A stretch of DNA of 13,921 nucleotides, taken from assembly GCA_900543525.1 (NCBI GenBank), contig UQRS01000059.1, positions 1 through 13,921 on the forward strand, written 5' to 3'. Under the pieces are notes generated by a model, which was given only the letters and a program-made list of their open reading frames with translations, was not told the DNA's origin and searched no databases. Position 1 is the first letter of the stretch; every line of letters starts with the position of its first letter. This DNA is from an uncultured Oscillospiraceae bacterium (GTDB lineage Bacteria > Bacillota > Clostridia > Oscillospirales > Acutalibacteraceae). A program made the position numbers and the translations under genes. Positions 1-5,251 of the stretch are shown one piece after another.

Positions 1-252
1 AGGGCTTATGTGATTTCGCCGTATGAACCCCGCCATCGCGGGAGTTCAGCGCCCACCTCTGAAAACGCAAAAATTTCCCTTTGCTTCTCTTGACTTCTCT
101 TTCAAAATCGGCGAAGATAAGTGGGGAAAAAGGCGGCCTTGCGCCGCGAAGCATGGATTGTATGATGATTTTTGCTTCGTTCGCGCTTCACGGTTCTTCT
201 GCGGCCGATTTTTAGCGAAGGAATGGCGAAAATTTACGGAAGTGCGTTTGTT
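1..252. other. Intergenic region upstream of first GNAT gene
   Basis: I see no convincing gene here. A short reading frame exists from 23 but has no ribosome site and runs into the following gene out of frame. A hairpin lies at 25-47: GAAC plus CCCGC pairs with GCGGG plus GTTC, with a CATC loop and one bulged base. It could be the remains of a terminator or part of a dispersed intergenic element continuing to the left of the window. The stretch 60-110 is pyrimidine-rich without clear signals. Confidence 0.4.
139..166 (+). promoter_or_regulatory. Possible promoter of the first GNAT pair
   Basis: TTGCGC at 139-144 and TATGAT at 161-166 are separated by 16 nt and lie about 87 nt upstream of the ATG at 253. 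Both boxes match the sigma-A consensus only partly. A better -35-like TTGACT at 90-95 has no good -10 box at the right distance, so the assignment is tentative. Confidence 0.25.
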
Positions 253-678
253 ATGATTAGAAAATTACAGAAAGCGGATATAAACGCTGTCGCCGATATG
301 TGGTTGGATACGAACCTGAAAGCGCATTGCTTTATTCCCGCGCAATACTGGGAAAGCAATTTCGAATTGGTGAAAGAAATGCTGTCGGGAGCAAAGGTTT
401 ATGTATATGAAAACGATCAAAAAATACAGGGCTTTGTGGGGCTGAACGGCGAATATATCGAAGGCATTTTTGTCTTAAGCGAGATGCAGTCGCGGGGGAT
501 CGGCAAACTTCTGCTGGATTATGTGAAGGATAAAAGGCCGGAATTACGACTGAATGTCTATCAAAAAAATCCGAGGGCGGTCGCCTTTTACCAAAGAGAG
601 GGGTTCAAAATTCAGAGGGAGGGCGTGGATGAAGCCACCGGTGAAAAGGATTATACAATGCTGTGGCGGCGGAAGTAG
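253..678 (+). CDS. GNAT family N-acetyltransferase (141 aa)
   Basis: Predicted cytoplasmic acetyl-CoA-dependent N-acetyltransferase; the substrate cannot be told from sequence. The beta-alpha start 'MIRKLQKADI' is typical of GNATs. Motif A, the pyrophosphate-binding loop, is Q79-S-R-G-I-G-K85 after the strand 'GIFVLSEM'. Motif B is 'NPRAVAFYQREGF' at about 106-118, which supplies the usual helix with the Tyr near the thiol. The length of 141 aa is normal for a single-domain GNAT (PF00583/PF13508 type), and it resembles YjaB-like enzymes. The reading frame is open further upstream to 172, but the ATG at 253 starts the conserved fold and has GGAAG about 10 nt before it. The next gene follows after 27 nt and is also a GNAT, so the two are probably co-transcribed. 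Family is secure; the specific role is unknown. Confidence 0.87.
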   Translation: MIRKLQKADINAVADMWLDTNLKAHCFIPAQYWESNFELVKEMLSGAKVYVYENDQKIQGFVGLNGEYIEGIFVLSEMQSRGIGKLLLDYVKDKRPELRLNVYQKNPRAVAFYQREGFKIQREGVDEATGEKDYTMLWRRK

Positions 679-705
679 AAATTCCGCCTTCGGGAGGATA
701 TGAAA

Positions 706-1152
706 ATGCAGCTTCGGGAATATGAATCTGCCGATTGTGCAGAGCTGGCGGAACTGTTTTATAACACGGTGCACAGCGTAAACGCGAAGGATTATACAAA
801 AGAGCAGCGAGACGCCTGGGCCACGGGTGAAGTGGATTTGCGGGAGTGGGATCGCTCCTTCCGGGAGCGTAAGACGGTTGTCGCCGTGGAGAATGATGAG
901 ATTGTCGGTTTCGGAGATATCGCTGAATCCGGCTATCTGGACAGGCTGTATGTCCATAAGGATCATCAGGGGAGGGGAATCGCCTCTGCGATTTGCGGCG
1001 AACTGGAACGCTTCGCAAAGGGGAGGCGCATCACAACCCACGCCTCCATTACGGTGAAGCCGTTTTTTGAGCGCCGCGGATACCGGGTCGTTTTCGAGCA
1101 GGAGGTCGTCCGGCACGAGGCTGCGCTTAAAACTTATGTGATGGAAAAGTAA
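706..1152 (+). CDS. YafP-like GNAT family N-acetyltransferase (148 aa)
   Basis: Second small acetyltransferase, of the PF13673 (Acetyltransf_10) kind. The sequence shows the 'TVHSVNAKDYTKEQRDAWA' segment (about 21-39) after the first helix, the acetyl-CoA loop Q88-G-R-G-I-A93, and the C-terminal 'ASITVKPFFERRGY' (about 113-126). This pattern matches what I know of E. coli YafP, a GNAT linked to handling of toxic nitro-compound products; transferring that role would be inference. Two ATGs lie close together at 700 and 706. The GGAGG at 693-697 is only 2 nt from the first but 8 nt from the second, so 706 is the likely start. It follows the first GNAT by 27 nt and ends just before a terminator-like hairpin, closing a two-gene unit. 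Confidence 0.87.
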   Translation: MQLREYESADCAELAELFYNTVHSVNAKDYTKEQRDAWATGEVDLREWDRSFRERKTVVAVENDEIVGFGDIAESGYLDRLYVHKDHQGRGIASAICGELERFAKGRRITTHASITVKPFFERRGYRVVFEQEVVRHEAALKTYVMEK

Positions 1153-1202
1153 AGGATCCCGACTCTGCCGGTGTATTCCGAGTTATCTTCTGCCTCTCTA
1201 CG

Positions 1203-1238
1203 GCCGCTCCCCCAATAGCTGCGGGAGCGGCTTTGTCC
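1203..1238 (+). terminator. Probable intrinsic terminator after the GNAT pair
   Basis: A perfect 9-bp stem pairs GCCGCTCCC at 1203-1211 with GGGAGCGGC at 1223-1231. The loop is 11 nt and TTTGTCC follows. The U-tract is short, so termination may be incomplete. Position between the second GNAT and the TetR promoter fits a transcription-unit boundary. The rest of 1153-1335 shows no gene. Confidence 0.55.
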
Positions 1239-1335
1239 TACCTTCGGGCTTTGTCCGGCCGGAGAGGCTGACGCCGCCTTCTCCCATAGGTTCCGTGCGG
1301 GTTTGCCGATAGAAACAATGCTTTATTTTTCCCCC

Positions 1336-1364
1336 TTGACTTTTTACAAAAAGCAGATTATAAT
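1336..1364 (+). promoter_or_regulatory. Sigma-A promoter of the tetR operon
   Basis: TTGACT at 1336-1341 and TATAAT at 1359-1364 are separated by exactly 17 nt. The expected start of transcription is near 1371, inside the palindrome that begins at 1369. This is one of the strongest promoter matches in the window. Confidence 0.88.
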
Positions 1365-1368
1365 CACA

Positions 1369-1384
1369 ACTAACGAATGTTAGT
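1369..1384. promoter_or_regulatory. Palindromic operator, probably for the adjacent TetR protein
   Basis: ACTAAC at 1369-1374 and GTTAGT at 1379-1384 form a perfect 6+6 inverted repeat around GAAT. A further partial copy (TTAGC) follows directly. The site starts 4 nt after the -10 box and covers the predicted transcription start, so a bound repressor would block RNA polymerase. Size and placement are typical of TetR/AcrR autoregulatory operators. That the TetR encoded at 1400 binds here is inference from position. Confidence 0.75.
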
Positions 1385-1399
1385 TAGCGAGGCGCGGGT

Positions 1400-2047
1400 G
1401 TGAAACAGGAGGATACCAAGCAGAAAATTTTGGATAAGGCTTTGGAACTGTTCTCGACGCAGGGCTATGATTCCGTCAGCGTAGGCGAAATTGCCGGGGC
1501 GGTCGGTATCAAAGCGCCGTCGCTCTACAATCATTTTCCGAGTAAGCAGGCCATTTTCGACGCCATTGTGGAATCCACGGCGGCGCAGTATGAGGCGGAC
1601 ACGGACAAGATCAACATTCATGTGCAGGATGCGAAGAAAGATATTTCCGTTTTCACCGAGATCACCGAAGACGCCCTTTTTGAAAAGGTGCGGCAGATTT
1701 TCGAATATTCCCTCCATAACGAAGCGATCAGCCGCTTCCGCCGCATGATGACCATCGAGCAATTCCGCTCGGCGGAGCTGGCGGCGCTCTATACGGGGCG
1801 TTATGTGGATCGCATTGTAGCGTACCATGCCGGCATTTTCCGCGCCCTGATTGCCGCCGGGGAGATTGCGGCGGAGGATCCGGACACTCTGGCACTGATG
1901 TATGTCGCTCCGGTGGTTACCCTCATCGGGGTTTGCGACCGCCAGCCGGAAAGGGAAAGCGAGTGCCTGAAAAAGCTTAAAAACCATGTGCAGCTCTTTT
2001 TCCGCATGGTTCACGGCGGCGGTCGGCAAAGCGGTGAAAAGCAATGA
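1400..2047 (+). CDS. TetR/AcrR family transcriptional regulator (215 aa)
   Basis: DNA-binding repressor of the TetR family. The N-terminal TetR_N domain is at about residues 6-56, with 'KILDKALELFSTQGYDSVSV' as helix 1 and the helix-turn-helix 'IAGAVGIKAPSLYNHFPSK' at about 31-49. The rest (about 60-215) is a helical ligand-binding and dimer domain whose inducer cannot be predicted. The start is GTG at 1400, with GAGG at 1389-1392 at 7 nt; no upstream ATG is available before the promoter. The gene lies directly behind its own promoter and a 16-bp palindrome, pointing to autoregulation. Its stop overlaps the start of the next gene by 4 nt (ATGA). Because the downstream genes include acyltransferases, an induced detoxification operon is likely but unproven. 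Confidence 0.92.
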   Translation: MKQEDTKQKILDKALELFSTQGYDSVSVGEIAGAVGIKAPSLYNHFPSKQAIFDAIVESTAAQYEADTDKINIHVQDAKKDISVFTEITEDALFEKVRQIFEYSLHNEAISRFRRMMTIEQFRSAELAALYTGRYVDRIVAYHAGIFRALIAAGEIAAEDPDTLALMYVAPVVTLIGVCDRQPERESECLKKLKNHVQLFFRMVHGGGRQSGEKQ

Positions 2048-2235
2048 GCAGGCCGTATGAAAAATGGATTCTTTGTCCCGTCTGCGGCGCAAAGACGCGG
2101 CTGCGGCTGCTGCAAAAAACGGTGCTGCGGGACTTTCCCCTCTTTTGCCCGAAGTGCAAGCAGGAGTGCATCATCAATGCGCAGAATTTTCAAATCGAAA
2201 GGATAGATCAGCCGGACGCAAAGACGCAGTGCTGA
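2044..2235 (+). CDS. Cysteine-rich KTR-domain zinc-ribbon protein (63 aa)
   Basis: Small protein matching the 'cysteine-rich KTR' family (PF14205 type). It has two CPxC knuckles, C11-P-V-C14 and C35-P-K-C38, which probably hold one zinc ion, and the name-giving K-T-R at 17-19 right after the first knuckle. A last Cys is at 63 and another at 42. Function is unknown. From general knowledge, relatives occur next to tet(M) in Tn916-like elements and in other mobile or resistance contexts, so its presence fits the acquired look of this block. The ATG overlaps the tetR stop codon (ATGA), implying translational coupling; no strong ribosome site of its own is visible. Confidence 0.85.
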   Translation: MSRPYEKWILCPVCGAKTRLRLLQKTVLRDFPLFCPKCKQECIINAQNFQIERIDQPDAKTQC

Positions 2236-2285
2236 CCGCAATTTATGTGGTCGTGCGCTGCGTTTTTATTTTGGGAAGGGAAATT

Positions 2286-2922
2286 ATGAAAAAACCATTG
2301 ATACAAAAGCTGGGGCTGCTCGGCATTGTCAGCCTTCTTTCGTACACGGCGGCGGTCCTCTTTTCTCCGCTGGCCTATCCCGGCTGCAACTGGATGGCGC
2401 AGGCGGTCAGCGACCTGAGTGCCGCCGACGCACCCTCGCTCTCTTTGTGGAATCAGCTCAGCGCCTTCTACAATATCTGTGAGGTGGTCTGTGTCACTGT
2501 CGTCTGCGTCGGCATCCGGGGACAGAAAACCAAACTGCTGCGTACAGGCGTTTATCTCTTCGCCGCGATGGAGTGGATTTCCGCAATTGGTTACCGCATG
2601 TTTCCGCTGTCAAGCAGCGGCTATGCCGGCAGCTTTCAGGACATCGTGCACATGGCGGTCACGGCGCTTGTAGTACTGCTGTCCATCGTATCGCTGAGCA
2701 TCATCATCGCTGCCGGAGCAAAAAAGCAGAGACTGCCGCTCTTACGGTGTATGCGCAGGCGCCGCCCTCCTGATGATGCTTGTCGGGGCGATGGGTATGA
2801 AAATTGTGCCGCCGCAATACTTCGGCATTGTGGAGCGGTTCAGCGTCTTTGCCGCGACGGGCTTTAACGCGGCGCTGGGGATTCATCTGTTCTGCATGCA
2901 TCCAAAGGAGAAAATCGGGTAA
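2286..2922 (+). pseudogene. DUF998 family membrane protein, frameshifted
   Basis: Multi-spanning membrane protein of the DUF998 type; function unknown. Frame one starts at ATG 2286 after GGGAAGGG and reads through 'LLGIVSLLSYTAAVLFSPLA', 'SLWNQLSAFYNICEV' and further hydrophobic helices to about residue 146. It then becomes non-hydrophobic and Arg-rich and stops at 2867. The other frame carries the missing end, 'AGAALLMMLVGAMGMKIVPP' and 'GFNAALGIHLFCMHPKEKIG', stopping at 2922. Going from one to the other needs one base fewer, and the six-A run at 2720-2725 is the obvious slip site. Repair there would give 211 aa, a normal DUF998 length. It sits inside the tetR operon, 50 nt after the KTR gene and 26 nt before a GNAT. 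A sequencing error is possible; otherwise it is a recent pseudogene. Confidence 0.8.
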
Positions 2923-2948
2923 AAAATAAAAATCAAAGGAGAATTATC

Positions 2949-3575
2949 ATGTCAGAGAAAAATATCATCATCCGTCCCGAAACAAAGGACGATTACCGAA
3001 AGACCGAAAACCTGACCCGAGAGGCATTCTGGAATGTCTACCGCCCCGGGTGTATGGAGTACTATGTGCTGCACTGCTACCGGGAGGATCCGGCCTTTGT
3101 GTCCGAGCTGGATTTTGTTATGGAGCTGGATGGAGAGCTGATCGGGCAGGTCATCTATGTGCGGTCGGAAATTGATTGCGACGACGGCCGAAAGCTGCCG
3201 ATCATGACCTTTGGACCGATCGGTATCGCACCTGCGTTTAAGCGCCGGGGCTACGGAAAGCGGCTGCTCGACTACTCCATGGAAAAGGCCGGGGAAATGG
3301 GTGCGGGCGCACTCGCCATCACCGGAAATATCCTGTTTTACGGAAAGTCCGGCTTTGTCCCGGCAAAAACAAAGGGGGTTCGCTATGCCGACGATCCGGA
3401 GGCGGACTATTTCCTGATCCGCGAGCTGACGCCCGGCTTCCTTGACGGCGTTTCCGGCACTTACAAAGATCCGGAGGGGTACTTTGTCTGCGAGAAGGAC
3501 CCGGAGGGGTTTGAGGCGTTTGAAGCGACCTTTCCGAAGAAGGAAAAGCAAAAGCTTCCCGGACAGCTGTTCTGA
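2949..3575 (+). CDS. YhbS-like GNAT family N-acetyltransferase (208 aa)
   Basis: Predicted cytoplasmic acetyltransferase of the COG3153 (YhbS) kind. The GNAT core covers about residues 6-150: start 'IIIRPETKDDYRKTENLTRE', a beta strand 'LIGQVIYVRSEI', then 'FGPIGIAPAFKRRGYGKRLL', whose R-R-G-Y-G-K loop binds acetyl-CoA, and 'ALAITGNILFYGKSGFVPA'. The 'FGPIGIAP' element is typical of this subgroup. The C-terminal 50 residues ('YKDPEGYFVCEKDPEGFEAF') extend past the usual fold. AAGGAG at 2936-2941 sits 7 nt before the ATG. It lies 26 nt after the DUF998 gene and 14 nt before the hexapeptide acyltransferase, so it is probably in the tetR operon. Substrate unknown. Confidence 0.88.
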   Translation: MSEKNIIIRPETKDDYRKTENLTREAFWNVYRPGCMEYYVLHCYREDPAFVSELDFVMELDGELIGQVIYVRSEIDCDDGRKLPIMTFGPIGIAPAFKRRGYGKRLLDYSMEKAGEMGAGALAITGNILFYGKSGFVPAKTKGVRYADDPEADYFLIRELTPGFLDGVSGTYKDPEGYFVCEKDPEGFEAFEATFPKKEKQKLPGQLF

Positions 3576-3589
3576 AAGAGGGGAAAAGC

Positions 3590-4216
3590 ATGACAAAAGA
3601 TAAAATTTATCCCCGTACCGGAGATACAAATACCGTGTACCTGAAAAACGTCGTAACCGGCGCGAATATCGAGGTCGGCGACTATACCATGTACAACGAT
3701 TTCGCGCACGACCCGCGGGAGTTTGAGACGAACAATGTCCTCTATCACTATCCCGTCAACGGCGACCGCTTAAAAATCGGCAAATTCTGCTCGATTGCCT
3801 GCAGTGCGAAATTCCTCTTTGCCAGTGGAAACCATTCGATGAAGTCGCTTTCCACCTATCCGTTTCCGATTTTCTTTGAGGAGTGGGGGCTCGACGCGCG
3901 GGACATCCGGAGCGCATGGGACAACAAGGGGGATATCGTGATCGGAAACGATGTCTGGATCGGATATGAGGCGGTCATCCTCTCCAGCGTGACGATCGGC
4001 GACGGCGCAGTCATCGGCAGCCGCGCCGTGGTGACAAAGGACGTGCCGCCCTACACCATTGTGGGCGGCGTCCCGGCAAAGTTCATCCGCCGCCGGTTTG
4101 ACGACGCGGCGATCGAGAAGCTCGAAGCCCTCCGCTGGTGGGATTGGGATGAGGAAACGATCCGCCGCAAGCTTCCCGCCATTCAGTCGGGAGATATTGC
4201 GTTTGCGGTAAAATGA
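3590..4216 (+). CDS. Vat/CatB-type xenobiotic O-acetyltransferase (208 aa)
   Basis: Left-handed beta-helix (hexapeptide repeat) acyltransferase of the xenobiotic acetyltransferase group, which includes Vat (streptogramin A) and CatB (chloramphenicol) enzymes. Visible landmarks are 'YHYPVNGDRLKIGKFCSIA' (52-70), the catalytic-type histidine H82 in 'SGNHSMKSLSTYPFPIF', hexapeptide turns 'GDIVIGNDVWIGYEAVI' and 'VTIGDGAVIGSRAVV', and the closing 'GGVPAKFIRRRFDDAAIEKL'. H82, the STYPF that follows and the C-terminal 'RWWDWDEE' all agree with my recollection of Vat proteins. Length is normal. A GAGGGG ribosome site precedes the ATG, and the gap to the upstream GNAT is 14 nt. Drug substrate is not proven: many chromosomal members of this family have unknown acceptors. 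Confidence 0.88.
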   Translation: MTKDKIYPRTGDTNTVYLKNVVTGANIEVGDYTMYNDFAHDPREFETNNVLYHYPVNGDRLKIGKFCSIACSAKFLFASGNHSMKSLSTYPFPIFFEEWGLDARDIRSAWDNKGDIVIGNDVWIGYEAVILSSVTIGDGAVIGSRAVVTKDVPPYTIVGGVPAKFIRRRFDDAAIEKLEALRWWDWDEETIRRKLPAIQSGDIAFAVK

Positions 4217-4270
4217 CAGGGAGGGACGGGCGCGGCTTCTCCCGGTTCGGCATGCGTCTGCCCATAAAAA

Positions 4271-4299
4271 TTGACTCCCTTAAACTCCTGTACTATAAT
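4271..4299 (+). promoter_or_regulatory. Sigma-A promoter of the CMD-family gene
   Basis: TTGACT at 4271-4276 and TATAAT at 4294-4299 are 17 nt apart. The start of transcription would be near 4306, leaving a leader of about 60 nt before the ATG at 4369. The leader holds an AAGGAGG ribosome site (4354-4360) and no clear hairpin. It separates the downstream gene from the tetR operon, after which I find no good terminator. Confidence 0.85.
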
Positions 4300-4368
4300 C
4301 ATCCTGAAGGAAGGCTCAGTCCGGCTTTAAGAAGATTTGTGTCATAATTTTTTAAGGAGGAGATTTTA

Positions 4369-4707
4369 ATGGCTGTAAAACAGACTGCGGGGCGCGACGC
4401 TCTGGGAGAGTTTGCCCCGAAATTTGCGGAACTGAATGATGACGTGCTGTTTGGCGAGGTGTGGAGCAGGGAGGAGCAGCTCAGCCTGCGCGATCGCTCC
4501 CTCGTGACCGTGGTGGCGCTGATGGCGCAGGGCCTGACGGACGAGTCCTTTCGCTATCATCTGACCACCGCCAAAAAGAATGGCATCACAAAGCAGGAGA
4601 TTGCGGAGATTGTGACCCACGCCGCCTTCTACTGCGGCTGGCCGAAGGCCTGGGCGGTATTCCGCATGGCGAAGGAAATCTGGACGGACGACGCGCAGAA
4701 CGGCTGA
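4369..4707 (+). CDS. Carboxymuconolactone decarboxylase (CMD/AhpD-like) family protein (112 aa)
   Basis: Small all-helical protein of the PF02627 family. The core is 'LSLRDRSLVTVVALMAQGLT' (about 38-57), then 'FRYHLTTAKKNGITKQEIAEIVTHAAFYCGWPKAWAVF' (about 61-98), with the conserved E-I-V-T-H and the Y-x-G-W-P-K-A motif. There is one Cys (in 'FYCGWP') and no CxxC, so it is not a redox-active AhpD peroxidase partner. It is closer to the gamma-carboxymuconolactone decarboxylase-like proteins common in anaerobes, whose real reaction is mostly unknown. The start is supported by an AAGGAGG 8 nt upstream. It has its own promoter and is followed at once by a strong terminator, so it is monocistronic. 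Confidence 0.9.
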   Translation: MAVKQTAGRDALGEFAPKFAELNDDVLFGEVWSREEQLSLRDRSLVTVVALMAQGLTDESFRYHLTTAKKNGITKQEIAEIVTHAAFYCGWPKAWAVFRMAKEIWTDDAQNG

Positions 4708-4730
4708 GGTTTTAAGAACGCGGCGCAGCA

Positions 4731-4777
4731 GCGCCCCACGCAAGCTTATAAGGCTTGTGTAGGGCGCTTCCTTTTTG
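4731..4777 (+). terminator. Strong intrinsic terminator after the CMD-family gene
   Basis: A 15-bp stem pairs 4731-4745 (GCGCCCCACGCAAGC) with 4753-4767 (GCTTGTGTAGGGCGC), with one mismatch and one G-U pair. The loop is 7 nt and TTCCTTTTTG follows. It lies 24 nt after the stop codon at 4707. Confidence 0.85.
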
Positions 4778-5040
4778 CGCAAGGGGGAGGTGTGCGGTCT
4801 CCTTTTTTTGCTATGCCGCGCAGGGCGAGGCTTTTGGCGGCTCGCTCGGACGGCGCGGCATGCCCGGGTGCTCGGGACAGGATGACCGGCAGCCCGGCGT
4901 GTGCTGCGGCCAAAGTCTGGCGAGGCAGTGCGGCCAAAGTCCGGTCGACGCCGCAAAACGTGCGGATAACCGATCCTTCTGCGGGGAACGCCGCGGCCGG
5001 GCGGAGGTTTGCTTGAGCGCTGTGTGCAGAGAAAGATACA
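4778..5040. other. Gene-free stretch between two converging terminators
   Basis: Reading frames cross this region on both strands, but none has a ribosome site or a recognisable protein, and the codon pattern looks random. A CTCC-TTTTTTT run at 4799-4809 follows GGAGG at 4785-4789, possibly a second weak terminator. The 13-mer TGCGGCCAAAGTC occurs at 4905-4917 and again at 4929-4941 (period 24). The compensating mismatches in the preceding hairpin suggest that 4731-4810 could be part of a dispersed intergenic repeat; I cannot test this. Confidence 0.5.
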
Positions 5041-5086
5041 TAAAAAGCAAAGCCGCAGCGGAAAAAACAGTCCGCTGCGGCTTTGC
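5041..5086 (-). terminator. Terminator of the foldase-DUF5684 gene
   Basis: A perfect 15-bp inverted repeat pairs 5047-5061 (GCAAAGCCGCAGCGG) with 5072-5086, around a 10-nt loop. On the - strand the stem is followed by TTTTTA (5046 down to 5041). It lies about 166 nt beyond the stop at 5252, giving an unusually long 3' UTR. On the + strand the stem is not followed by a good T-run, so it mainly serves the - strand. Confidence 0.85.
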
Positions 5087-5165
5087 GTTATCTTGCAGTT
5101 TGCGTTATCTTGCAGGTAGATTCCGGTTCATCTTACGGGTGCAATCGGGTTTATCTTACGGGTGT
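5083..5165 (-). repeat. Four degenerate short repeats in the 3' UTR of the foldase gene
   Basis: Read on the - strand, four copies of a CYGYAAGATRA-like element occur. On the + strand their ATCTT cores begin at 5090, 5107, 5130 and 5153, spaced 17, 23 and 23 nt. The first two are an exact 16-bp repeat (5083-5098 and 5100-5115). The last two share 12 bp exactly (5130-5141 and 5153-5164). They sit between the stop codon at 5252 and the terminator stem, and the first copy overlaps the stem. Role unknown. Confidence 0.75.
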
Positions 5166-5251
5166 AACCCGGTGTGTTTCCGGCATGGCGCTTTTTTGAG
5201 GGGAAATTTGCCGCCGATCCCGGTCGGCAGCATTCCTCCGCCGGGGAAAAG

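Noticed and set aside
90..120. TTGACT at 90-95 as promoter for the first GNAT
   Set aside because: The nearest -10-like string (AGATAA at 115-120) is poor and 19 nt away. The pair at 139-166 is only slightly better.
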